47,518 nt of DNA from assembly GCA_964630665.1 (NCBI GenBank), contig CAZVVN010000018.1, forward strand, positions 1-47,518. Reading direction: 5' to 3'. Origin of the DNA: UBA9619 sp964630665. GTDB taxonomy: Bacteria > Pseudomonadota > Gammaproteobacteria > Arenicellales > UBA868. The stretch's first letter is position 1. Every line of letters begins with the position of its first letter. Position numbers and translations under genes: made by a program. Shown piece after piece: positions 7,525 to 15,489 of this stretch. A model generated the notes under the pieces. The model was not told where the DNA came from and ran no database searches. It worked only from the letters and a program-made list of their open reading frames with translations.

Positions 7525-9096
7525 TCAGCCCAGCCAGCGGTTAATTCGGGTAACGTCGGATTCGTCGAGTTGCCCTGCGAGTTGTTCGAGCAATAGGACC
7601 TGCAGGACATAATCGTAGCGCGCTTTCAGATAATCACGCTCGGCCCGGAACAAATCACGTTGGGCGTCGAGAACCTCAATATTCGTGGTCAGCCCGGCGG
7701 CAAACCCTTCTTCTTTGGCCTGTAAAGCGCTTTCACCGGCCCGGACCGCTTCGGCCAGCGCCTGGACACGCCGGAGTTGGCTGTTGACACCGAGAAAAGC
7801 CTGCCGGGTCTGGCGCTGAATGTCGCGGCGAGCCGACTCGTAACTGGCTCGAGCAGCGTTGTGTTTAAAAGCAGCCTCGCGAATGCGGGCGTTAACCAGC
7901 CCGCCCTGGTAGAACGGCAGGCTCAAAGAGAAGGTCAGAGTGGTATCGGTGCCATCCGACACAGCGCTGTCGGTGTATGCAGCCGACAGACCGAGACCAA
8001 CAGTGGGGAAACGCTCTGCCTTTTGGAGGTCGATTTCTAACTCAGCAAGATCAGCCGCCTGTTGTAACGTCGCGAGGCCCCGGTTCTCGCTGAGGGCGCG
8101 GGCCACCCATATCTCGGCGTTGTCGGGATTTGGTTTTGCCAGGGGGGCAGCGGCAGAGAGCGATCGTAAATGACCAGGGTCGTCACCGACAAGCGCAACC
8201 AAAGCCTGGCGGGCATCATCGAGGAGCCGTCGGGCCTCGATGCCTTCGGCAATGGCGTTTTCAAAACGTGCCCGGGCATCGTAAAGGTCGGTACGGGTAC
8301 CCAGACCGACCTCCAGCCGCTCTTCGGCCAGTTCCAGTTGTCGGCCAATTGCCCGCTGATTTCGTTCGGATAGTTCCAGATTGTCCTGGGTGGCCAGTAC
8401 CGCGAAGTAACTCGCAGCGACGCGCTGGATCAACGACTCCGCGGCGATCGCATAGTCAATCTGCGCGCGGTCTGCTAACTGACGGGCTTGGTCGACGGTC
8501 AGTCGACTGGCGCGGTTGTACAGGGATTGACTCAACGATACAGAGGCAGACGCAGCCTCGCTGTACAGGTCCTCAGAGCTCAGGGTGTAGCCTGTGGCGG
8601 CACTGATTTGTGGCCGAAGGGCCGCCTTGGCCTGGGGTATGACTTCCTGAGCGGCATCGCGGCTGAACGCTTCGGCGGCAATTACCGGATCTCCAGATCG
8701 CGCCAGTTGATAAACCGCCAGTAGGTCGACTCCGGGTGACTCGGGCTCGGGTGCGGGAGCCTCTTTCACCACCGGTTCGACGGTAGGCTGTGCTACAGCC
8801 GGTGCCGGTACCGGCGCTGTTTCCGCTGGCGCCGGTGTGACCGGATCTGTGGCGGGCAGCGAAGGGGCGTTCGAAATCGACAGGATCTGTCCGGGATAGA
8901 TCAGCGAAGCTTTTTTCAGCCCGTTACGGGCCATGAGGTCAGCACAGCGGACCTCGAAGCGTTCAGCGATTTCGCACAGAGTGTCACCGGGCTGGACGAT
9001 GTAGTCCGTATTGGCGAAGGCTGGTGTCGCAAGCGTCAGACTGGACAGGACCAGCATGGCGAACCGCGTGGTTCGCAACAGTCGGATCGTGTACAT
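7525..9096 (-). CDS. LysM-TolC fusion: outer-membrane efflux protein with peptidoglycan-binding domain
   Basis: 523 residues in three parts. Residues 1-28 are a signal peptide ending AFA. Residues 30-74 are a LysM domain (DYIVQPGDTLCEIAERF, then LIYPGQILSI) with two cysteines, Cys41 and Cys51, that could form a disulfide. Residues 75-123 are a Pro/Ala/Glu-rich linker. From 124 to the end is a TolC-type outer-membrane channel, with the two-repeat helical pattern including RTDLYDARARFENA and TTNIEVLDAQRDLFRAERDY. TolC trimers form the exit duct of type I secretion and efflux pumps. The LysM should anchor the protein to peptidoglycan. No pump or adaptor genes are adjacent. The pcm-like gene is 24 bp upstream. 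Confidence 0.9.
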   Translation of the reverse strand: MYTIRLLRTTRFAMLVLSSLTLATPAFANTDYIVQPGDTLCEIAERFEVRCADLMARNGLKKASLIYPGQILSISNAPSLPATDPVTPAPAETAPVPAPAVAQPTVEPVVKEAPAPEPESPGVDLLAVYQLARSGDPVIAAEAFSRDAAQEVIPQAKAALRPQISAATGYTLSSEDLYSEAASASVSLSQSLYNRASRLTVDQARQLADRAQIDYAIAAESLIQRVAASYFAVLATQDNLELSERNQRAIGRQLELAEERLEVGLGTRTDLYDARARFENAIAEGIEARRLLDDARQALVALVGDDPGHLRSLSAAAPLAKPNPDNAEIWVARALSENRGLATLQQAADLAELEIDLQKAERFPTVGLGLSAAYTDSAVSDGTDTTLTFSLSLPFYQGGLVNARIREAAFKHNAARASYESARRDIQRQTRQAFLGVNSQLRRVQALAEAVRAGESALQAKEEGFAAGLTTNIEVLDAQRDLFRAERDYLKARYDYVLQVLLLEQLAGQLDESDVTRINRWLG

Positions 9097-9120
9097 GAGG
9101 ATGGTTCCTGGCGTGTGAGC

Positions 9121-9774
9121 TCAGAACGTGAACGCCGAAGGTGTGGTTACGTTGATCAATGGTGGCAGGCTGGTATCAAAAAGCGATTGTTCCGACCATT
9201 GTCCGTCAATACCTTGGCAATAGAGCATCGCTTCCATAATCGGTTGCTGGCCGACAATAGCGGTCAGCCGCCCGCCGGGTGCCAGGGCTTGGCAGTAGGC
9301 ATCGGGCAGCTCCGGCACGGAGCCGGTCAGCAGAATCGCGTCCCAGTCCGTGCTGGTGTTCCATCCATCTGCGCCGTCGCCTTCCTCGAGTGTCGCATTG
9401 TTTATCCCGAGTGTTTCGAGACGGGCCGCAGCAGGTCGAAGAAAGTCGCCGTGGATATCAATGCTGGTGACATGTGCACAGTGGCTTGACAGCAGAGCGG
9501 TCATGTAGCCTGTTCCGGTCCCGACTTCGAGTACCCGGTCTTGGGCCGTCAGCGCAAGGGCCTGCAGAAGCCTCGCTTCGACTTTAGGCTGCATCATGCA
9601 CTGGCCGTGGGCGAGCGGAACACAGAAATCCGCAAATGCGGCTGAACTGTACTCGGGCGGCACGAATAGTTCTCGGGGAATCTGCTTGAACAGCGCCAGC
9701 ACCGAAGGATCCAGAACCTCCCAAGGGCGAATCTGCTGTTCGATCATGTTGAAACGGGCGAGTTCGATATCCAT
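9121..9774 (-). CDS. pcm: Protein-L-isoaspartate O-methyltransferase family protein
   Basis: 217 residues. The N-terminus MIEQQIRPWEVLDPSVLALF is typical of the proteobacterial Pcm group usually encoded beside tolC. The SAM-binding motif is VLEVGTGTGYMTALL, preceded by MMQPKVEARLLQAL, with motif II near AILLTGSVPE. Classical Pcm methylates isoaspartyl residues so they can revert to aspartate. This group replaces the Ser/Thr-rich substrate loop of classical Pcm, so its substrate is less certain. It is probably transcribed with the downstream LysM-TolC gene. Confidence 0.85.
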   Translation of the reverse strand: MDIELARFNMIEQQIRPWEVLDPSVLALFKQIPRELFVPPEYSSAAFADFCVPLAHGQCMMQPKVEARLLQALALTAQDRVLEVGTGTGYMTALLSSHCAHVTSIDIHGDFLRPAAARLETLGINNATLEEGDGADGWNTSTDWDAILLTGSVPELPDAYCQALAPGGRLTAIVGQQPIMEAMLYCQGIDGQWSEQSLFDTSLPPLINVTTPSAFTF

Positions 9775-10166
9775 CTTGAGACGCAGGCCATGTTGTACGG
9801 CAAAAAGTTTAGCACAGGCGGGTCAAGCACCCAGAGATCTTGTCCACAATATGTCGTGCCTGACTTTGTTCTTATGTCAGCAGACCCCACAATCAAACGA
9901 AAAAGCCAGGCCGCGATGATCGAGGCCGTAGTACGGGCCTATTTTCGGGATACCCTGAACCCGTCGGACGATTAGCGCTTTGAGTAGCTTGCAGGCGGGT
10001 ACTGCGAACCGGCCGGTTTGTTTGCCCGTTGACGAGGTCTCGTCGCCGGGCAGAGTGAAGACATGTCTTGCCGATAATCCGGCGGCGGCCCAAGACCTCC
10101 AGATGAAGCCGTTGACCGCCAAAGCCAAGGCGTTTTTCTTACGAACAGGCATAGGGAAAACGGATA
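9775..10166. other. Gene-poor spacer between pcm-like gene and the atp promoter
   Basis: About 390 bp between the divergent pcm-like gene and the atp promoter with no gene I can support. Short open frames exist on both strands, for instance 33 codons from ATG 9871, but none has a ribosome site, recognisable domain or convincing composition. In many gammaproteobacteria the atp operon is preceded by rsmG-parA-parB; those genes are absent here. The region should contain the pcm-tolC promoter on the minus strand, but no clear sigma-70 pair was found. Confidence 0.6.
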
Positions 10167-10195
10167 TTGACCGGGTTTTAGTGCTCACCTATACT
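10167..10195 (+). promoter_or_regulatory. Sigma-70 promoter of the atp operon
   Basis: TTGACC (10167-10172), a 17-bp spacer, and TATACT (10190-10195). Each hexamer differs from consensus by one base and the spacing is ideal. Transcription would begin near 10202, leaving a leader of about 100 nt before the GTG of atpI. No other strong promoter is seen up to atpC, so the nine genes are likely one transcript. Confidence 0.75.
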
Positions 10196-10303
10196 GCCCG
10201 GCCTTTGCCGCGGCGGACATGAAAAGGATGTCGCCGACGAACAGAGGTCCCGGAGTCTGGCCATGTCGAGAGTGTCCGTGGCTGCAGCAGAAACCTTGCG
10301 AAC

Positions 10304-10732
10304 GTGAGTGAGCCGGCCGGAGCAACACCGTTGCGGCGAGTGCTGACCGCCCAACTCACGGTCACGGGTGTACTGGCCCTGGTACTCTGGCTGGCCGGCC
10401 CGCAGTTTCTGCATTCGGCGCTGGTTGGCGTAGGGATTAGCGTAGCGGGAAACGGCTACGCGGCGTGGCGGGTTTTCTCTGGAGGAGATGCTAAGTCCGG
10501 CCCAGTCGAGTTGTTTACACTCTACCGGGCAGAGTTTGGAAAACTCATTATTATCGGTGCGCTCTGCGCGGGCGCTTTCGCAGCTATTGACGGATTGAAT
10601 GTCGTGGCCTTTGTTGGTGGACTGGTATTGGGGATGATTACAGCGACGCTGGCGGCGGCCACACAACCCGTGCGGGTGTCAGAATCGAACAAGGACAGCA
10701 CAGCGAGTGCCGAGCAGTATGGCCAGCAATAG
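10304..10732 (+). CDS. atpI: ATP synthase subunit I
   Basis: 142 residues from a GTG start, with four hydrophobic segments (LTAQLTVTGVLALVLWL, FLHSALVGVGISVAGNGYAA, KLIIIGALCAGAFAAI, VVAFVGGLVLGMITATLAA) and a polar tail, as in AtpI. It is a non-structural membrane protein thought to help assemble the c-ring or supply Mg2+. It is the first gene of the operon, and its last 14 bases overlap the chosen atpB start. Identity rests on topology and position, since AtpI sequences diverge widely. Confidence 0.88.
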   Translation: MSEPAGATPLRRVLTAQLTVTGVLALVLWLAGPQFLHSALVGVGISVAGNGYAAWRVFSGGDAKSGPVELFTLYRAEFGKLIIIGALCAGAFAAIDGLNVVAFVGGLVLGMITATLAAATQPVRVSESNKDSTASAEQYGQQ

Positions 10733-11579
10733 CCCGACAACGACCGAATACATCAAGCACCACCTGCAGAACCTGACCTATGGTCAGCACCCCGATGGTT
10801 CGTGGGGTCTGGCGCACGGAGCTCAACAGGCCAGAGAAATGGGATTCTGGGCGATCCACTTGGACACCATGTTCTGGTCAGTGCTCCTGGGCGCGTTGTT
10901 CTTGTGGCTGTTCCGCAAGGCTGCGGCTAGGGCGACAGCCGATACGCCGAGTGGCTTTCTGAATTTCGTCGAGTGGGTCATCGATTTCATCGATGACAAC
11001 GTGCGAGGGTCTTTCTCCGGCAAGAATGACATGATCGCCCCCTTGGCGTTGACGCTTTTTGTCTGGATTCTGTTGATGAACCTGATGGACCTGGTGCCAG
11101 TGGACTGGATACCCCAGATTGCACACCTGCTCGGTATTGAATACATGAAAGTGGTGCCGACGACCGATCCCAATGCAACCTTTGGTATGGCATTGGGGGT
11201 ATTCGTGCTGACACTTTATTACAGCATTAAGGTGAAGGGGCCGCTGGGGTTTGCCGCCGAGTTGACCATGCAGCCTTTCCAGGCCAGCAACCCAATACTG
11301 AAGATCATTTTTCTGCCGATCAATTTTTTCCTGGAGTTCATCAGCCTGGTTGCCAAGCCAATATCGCTGTCGTTGCGACTCTTCGGTAATCTTTTTGCGG
11401 GCGAAATGATTTTTATACTGATTGCCCTGCTGTTCTCAGGGGGTATGACGTTGGCCGTGGTCGGTGGTGTTCTGCAGTTGGGCTGGGCTATCTTTCATAT
11501 CTTGATCGTGTTGCTACAGGCCTTTATCTTTATGACGTTGACCATTGTCTACCTCGAAATGGCGCACAGCCATCATTGA
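10719..11579 (+). CDS. atpB: F0F1 ATP synthase subunit a
   Basis: 286 residues from the ATG at 10719. A GTG at 10707 would add four residues, but the ATG gives MASNSPTTTEYIKHHLQNL, matching the family N-terminus. The essential arginine helix is SLSLRLFGNLFAGEMI, with the second half-channel helix near the C-terminus (FHILIVLLQAFIFMTLTIVYL). Subunit a forms the two proton half-channels against the c-ring. It overlaps atpI by 14 nt. Confidence 0.96.
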   Translation: MASNSPTTTEYIKHHLQNLTYGQHPDGSWGLAHGAQQAREMGFWAIHLDTMFWSVLLGALFLWLFRKAAARATADTPSGFLNFVEWVIDFIDDNVRGSFSGKNDMIAPLALTLFVWILLMNLMDLVPVDWIPQIAHLLGIEYMKVVPTTDPNATFGMALGVFVLTLYYSIKVKGPLGFAAELTMQPFQASNPILKIIFLPINFFLEFISLVAKPISLSLRLFGNLFAGEMIFILIALLFSGGMTLAVVGGVLQLGWAIFHILIVLLQAFIFMTLTIVYLEMAHSHH

Positions 11580-11640
11580 CCAGGTCTGATCAAGCTAAAA
11601 ATTGTCGTATCAAGTTGACTTTGCTTAATAGGAGAAACTC

Positions 11641-11883
11641 ATGACTTTGGAAATTGCTTTACTCTACGTGGCTGGCGGGGTTCTGCTGGGCCTGGCCGGT
11701 GTGGGCGTCGGTGTGGGTGTGGGTGTGCTCGGCGCACGCTTTCTGGAGGGCATAGCCCGTCAGCCAGAACTGTTGCCGATGTTGCGGACACAGTTCTTTA
11801 TTGTCATGGGTTTGGTGGATGCCATCCCGATTATTGGTGTCGCCATCGCGCTTTACATCATGTTCGCAGTTGTTGGTGGTTAA
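11641..11883 (+). CDS. atpE: F0F1 ATP synthase subunit c
   Basis: 80 residues forming the usual helical hairpin. The polar loop is ARQPELLPMLR and the proton-carrying carboxylate is Asp60 in GLVDAIP. The first helix has five alternating glycines, G20-V-G-V-G-V-G-V-G28, where E. coli has some alanines; this close-packing motif shapes ring stoichiometry. The sodium-binding residue set is not seen, so a proton-driven ring is expected. An AGGAG-like ribosome site precedes the ATG, fitting the need for many c copies. Confidence 0.97.
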   Translation: MTLEIALLYVAGGVLLGLAGVGVGVGVGVLGARFLEGIARQPELLPMLRTQFFIVMGLVDAIPIIGVAIALYIMFAVVGG

Positions 11884-11913
11884 ATAACCGGCTTAATCCG
11901 GCGGAAACAGGTT

Positions 11914-12384
11914 ATGAATATCAACTTGACGCTTATCGGGCAGACCATAGCTTTTGCTGTTTTCGTCTGGTTCTGCATGAAGTTCGTCTGGCCGCCGGTC
12001 ATTACGGCACTCAACGAACGCAAAACTCGAATTGCTGACGGCCTGGCAGCTGCAGATGAGGGCCAGCGCGAAAAAGCCCGAGCGCAAGAACACGCAACGG
12101 AGGTTCTGGACGAGGCGAAGGGACAGGCCCAGGAAATTATCCGGCGGGCGGAGCGCCGGGAAACTGAAATTGTCGAAGAAGCCAAAGGCACAGCACGCAG
12201 CGAAGGAGAACGAATCCTGACGGCCGCCCGCAGTGAGATCGAGAAAGAAGTCCATCAGGCAAGAGACGAGCTTCGCAAGCAACTCGCAACACTCGTTGTC
12301 GCTGGCGCCGGACAGATACTCGGCCGGGAGGTGGATGCCGCGGCGCATTCACAGATGATCGACGATCTGACCCGGCAGCTTTAG
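11914..12384 (+). CDS. atpF: F0F1 ATP synthase subunit b
   Basis: 156 residues, the same length as E. coli b. One N-terminal membrane helix (LIGQTIAFAVFVWFCMKFVWPP) is followed by a long charged coiled coil (about 35-125) and a short C-terminal segment that contacts delta. Two copies form the peripheral stalk that holds alpha3beta3 against rotation. It lies 30 bp after atpE. Confidence 0.96.
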   Translation: MNINLTLIGQTIAFAVFVWFCMKFVWPPVITALNERKTRIADGLAAADEGQREKARAQEHATEVLDEAKGQAQEIIRRAERRETEIVEEAKGTARSEGERILTAARSEIEKEVHQARDELRKQLATLVVAGAGQILGREVDAAAHSQMIDDLTRQL

Positions 12385-12418
12385 ATCACCCCTTCCCTTA
12401 TTGTGACCGTTTAACCCC

Positions 12419-12955
12419 GTGGCCGAACTATTCAGTATTGCCCGACCTTACGCCCAGGCGGTATTTGAACTGGCCAGGGCAAGCGGTGATTACAACGACT
12501 GGTCGCAATCTCTTGGCGCTATGGCTCTGGTTTCTCGAGACCCTGACATGAAAGCGCTGATCCTTAACCCCAGGGCATCAAGGCAGGAAATCGCTCAGGT
12601 GATCGCTGACGTGTGCGGCACCCGGATTGATGGAAAGGGCAAGAATCTACTGCGGCTGCTGGCACAAAACCGCCGGCTGCACGCACTGTCAGCCATCGCA
12701 GAACAGTACGAGAATCTCCGTGCTGAGGCTGAGCGGACAGTTCAAGCAGAACTGGAATCCGCGCTACCCGTGAGTGACGCCGAGCAACAGCGCATCGCTG
12801 ATGCGTTGACGGCCCGCCTGGGAAGCAAGGTGGAACTGGTATGCAAGACCAACGAGGCGCTTCTTGGCGGCGCTGTGATTCGAGCAGGCGATCTCGTCAT
12901 CGATGGCTCGGTCCGGGCTAGACTGGAAAAACTGGCTGTCGCCATCAGCGGCTGA
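12419..12955 (+). CDS. atpH: F0F1 ATP synthase subunit delta
   Basis: 178 residues from a GTG start at 12419, giving MAELFSIARPYAQAVFELA, the conserved family opening. The C-terminal half has the OSCP signature LLGGAVIRAGDLVIDGSVRARLEKL. Delta links the peripheral stalk to the top of F1. No strong ribosome site is seen, so translation may depend on upstream genes; the gap from atpF is 34 bp. Confidence 0.95.
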   Translation: MAELFSIARPYAQAVFELARASGDYNDWSQSLGAMALVSRDPDMKALILNPRASRQEIAQVIADVCGTRIDGKGKNLLRLLAQNRRLHALSAIAEQYENLRAEAERTVQAELESALPVSDAEQQRIADALTARLGSKVELVCKTNEALLGGAVIRAGDLVIDGSVRARLEKLAVAISG

Positions 12956-12993
12956 GCGGTCATCAAACAGGTGTAACTCAGAGGAATTCAGGT

Positions 12994-14541
12994 ATGTCTA
13001 TGCAGCTAAACCCCTCCGAAATCAGTGAATTGATCAAGGAGCGGATCAAGGATTTTGATGCCAGCGCCGAAGCGCGAACCGAGGGCACGGTCGTCAGCCT
13101 GACTGACGGTATCGCCCGCATCCACGGCCTGGCTGATGCCATGCAGGGCGAGATGCTTGAGTTCCCGAACGAGACATTCGGTCTGGCGCTGAACCTGGAA
13201 CAGGATTCTGTCGGTGCCGTGATCCTCGGCGATTATGAGCACATAGTCGAAGGTGACACGGTCAAGTGCACCGGGCGAATTCTGGAAGTACCCGTAGGAG
13301 ATGGGTTACTCGGTCGGGTGGTGGATTCACTGGGTAACCCCATAGACGCCAAGGGTGAGGTGGAAATAGAGGGCACATCACCGATCGAAAAGGTGGCCCC
13401 CGGGGTAATCAGCCGCCAATCCGTGTCTGAGCCAGTTCAGACGGGTCTCAAGTCCATCGATTCGATGGTGCCGATCGGGCGTGGCCAGCGCGAACTCATC
13501 ATCGGTGACCGCCAGACCGGTAAAACAGCGGTCGCGATTGATACCATCATCAATCAGAAAGGAACAGGCATCAAGTGCATTTACGTGGCTATCGGCCAGA
13601 AGGCCTCGTCCGTAGCCACCGTCGTCAACAAGTTAGAAGAGCATGGTGCTATGGCACACACCATCGTGGTGTCCGCCTCGGCAGCCGAGTCGGCAGCCAT
13701 GCAGTACATCGCACCCTATTCCGGCTGCACCATGGGTGAGTATTTTCGCGACAAGGGCGAAGATGCCCTGATCATTTATGACGACCTGACTAAACAGGCC
13801 TGGGCCTATCGGCAGGTCAGCCTGCTGTTACGCCGACCACCTGGGCGCGAGGCGTATCCTGGTGACGTGTTTTATCTCCATTCACGATTACTGGAGCGGG
13901 CGGCCCGGATCAACGCTGAAGAGGTTGAGAAAAGAACCAACGGGGAGGTCAAAGGCAAGACCGGCTCCTTGACCGCGCTGCCCATCATCGAGACACAGGC
14001 CGGCGACGTCTCGGCGTTTGTGCCCACCAATGTCATCTCGATTACAGATGGCCAGATTTTTCTCGAGACAGATCTATTTAACGCTGGGATAAGACCCGCG
14101 ATCAACGCTGGATTGTCCGTGTCCCGTGTTGGCGGCGCAGCGCAATGCCCGTTAGTCAAGACGCTCGGCGGGGGGATCCGTCTCGCACTCGCACAATTCC
14201 GGGAACTGGCCGCATTCTCACAGTTCGCGTCAGATCTTGACGAGGCCACCCGCCGGCAACTGGAACGCGGTGAACGGGCGACAGAGGTTATGAAACAGAA
14301 ACAGTTCTCGACCATGTCGGTGGCCGAGATGGGCGTCAGTCTGTTTGCTGTTAACGAGGGATACCTCGACGATGTCGATACAAACAAGGTGGTGGACTTT
14401 GAACAGGCCCTGCAGAGCCACATGAAAAGCCAGCACGCCGGGTTGATCGAAGAACTCAATCGGGACCAGGTCTACAACGATGAGGTGGGCGAGAAGATGC
14501 ATGCAGCACTGAAAGACTTCAAGGCGACCGGCAGCTGGTAA
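12994..14541 (+). CDS. atpA: F0F1 ATP synthase subunit alpha
   Basis: 515 residues, family length. It begins MSMQLNPSEISELIKERI after GAGGAA at 12981-12986. The non-catalytic nucleotide site has Walker A GDRQTGKTA, and the signature PAINAGLSVSRVGG includes the arginine that reaches the catalytic site. Three alpha subunits alternate with beta in the F1 head. Confidence 0.98.
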   Translation: MSMQLNPSEISELIKERIKDFDASAEARTEGTVVSLTDGIARIHGLADAMQGEMLEFPNETFGLALNLEQDSVGAVILGDYEHIVEGDTVKCTGRILEVPVGDGLLGRVVDSLGNPIDAKGEVEIEGTSPIEKVAPGVISRQSVSEPVQTGLKSIDSMVPIGRGQRELIIGDRQTGKTAVAIDTIINQKGTGIKCIYVAIGQKASSVATVVNKLEEHGAMAHTIVVSASAAESAAMQYIAPYSGCTMGEYFRDKGEDALIIYDDLTKQAWAYRQVSLLLRRPPGREAYPGDVFYLHSRLLERAARINAEEVEKRTNGEVKGKTGSLTALPIIETQAGDVSAFVPTNVISITDGQIFLETDLFNAGIRPAINAGLSVSRVGGAAQCPLVKTLGGGIRLALAQFRELAAFSQFASDLDEATRRQLERGERATEVMKQKQFSTMSVAEMGVSLFAVNEGYLDDVDTNKVVDFEQALQSHMKSQHAGLIEELNRDQVYNDEVGEKMHAALKDFKATGSW

Positions 14542-14577
14542 ACAAAAAGCGGACATCACGACAACAGGCGGTAGACG

Positions 14578-15441
14578 ATGGCGGGTGGCAAGGAAATACG
14601 TAACAAGATCAAGAGTATCCAGAATACTCAGAAGATCACCAAGGCCATGGAAATGGTCGCGGCCAGCAAAATGCGCCGCGCCCAGGAGCGGATGCAACTG
14701 GCCCGCCCGTATGCCGAGAAAATGCGTAACGTCATTGCACACCTGGCCCAGGCCAATCTGGAATACAAACACAGTTTCACCCTGGAGCGCGATGTCAAGC
14801 GGGTGGGCTTTATTATCGTCTCCAGCGACAGGGGCCTTTGTGGCGGCTTGAACATCAACCTGTTCAGAGAGACAGTCAATGCACTGTCAGACTGGCAGGA
14901 TCGCGGCGCCGAGATCGATGTGACAACGATCGGTTCCAAAAGTCTCGGATTCTTCAGGCGGATCGGCTCTAACGTCGTCTCTGAAGCGACCCGGCTGGGT
15001 GATGCCCCGCAGCTGACTGAATTGATCGGGGCCATGAAGGTGATGCTGGATGCTTACACCGACGGGCGGATTGATCGTCTGTATCTTGTGCACAATCAGT
15101 TCATATCGACCATGTCACAGCAGCCAAAGGTGGAACAACTCTTGCCTACTCACGCCGATGAACCCGACGAGAGTTTGACCCGCCACTGGGATTATCTATA
15201 CGAACCCGACGCCCGTGATGTGGTTGACGCCTTGATGACACGCTATGTTGAGTCCTTGATCTATCAGGGTGTAGTCGAGAACATTGCCTGCGAGATGGCA
15301 GCGCGGATGGTGGCGATGAAGTCTGCCTCGGACAATGCCGGTGACCTGATAGACGAGCTGCAGTTGGTCTATAACAAGGCCCGTCAGGCGTCCATTACCC
15401 AGGAAATATCAGAAATCGTCAGCGGTGCGGCCGCTGTTTAA
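14578..15441 (+). CDS. atpG: F0F1 ATP synthase subunit gamma
   Basis: 287 residues. The N-terminal helix GKEIRNKIKSIQNTQKITKAMEMVAASKMR and the C-terminal helix YNKARQASITQEISEIVSGAAAV are the two halves of the rotor coiled coil, with the Rossmann-like middle (FIIVSSDRGLCGGLN) between. Gamma transmits rotation of the c-ring to the catalytic sites. It starts 36 bp after atpA. Confidence 0.97.
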   Translation: MAGGKEIRNKIKSIQNTQKITKAMEMVAASKMRRAQERMQLARPYAEKMRNVIAHLAQANLEYKHSFTLERDVKRVGFIIVSSDRGLCGGLNINLFRETVNALSDWQDRGAEIDVTTIGSKSLGFFRRIGSNVVSEATRLGDAPQLTELIGAMKVMLDAYTDGRIDRLYLVHNQFISTMSQQPKVEQLLPTHADEPDESLTRHWDYLYEPDARDVVDALMTRYVESLIYQGVVENIACEMAARMVAMKSASDNAGDLIDELQLVYNKARQASITQEISEIVSGAAAV

Positions 15442-15489
15442 CTACTGTCCTAGGATCGGTCTGGAAAATATTTTAGCGAGGGAATATCC

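Noticed and set aside
9980..10222. An 80-codon frame before atpI
   Set aside because: It crosses the atp promoter, starts with TTG without a ribosome site and has no similarity I can recognise.
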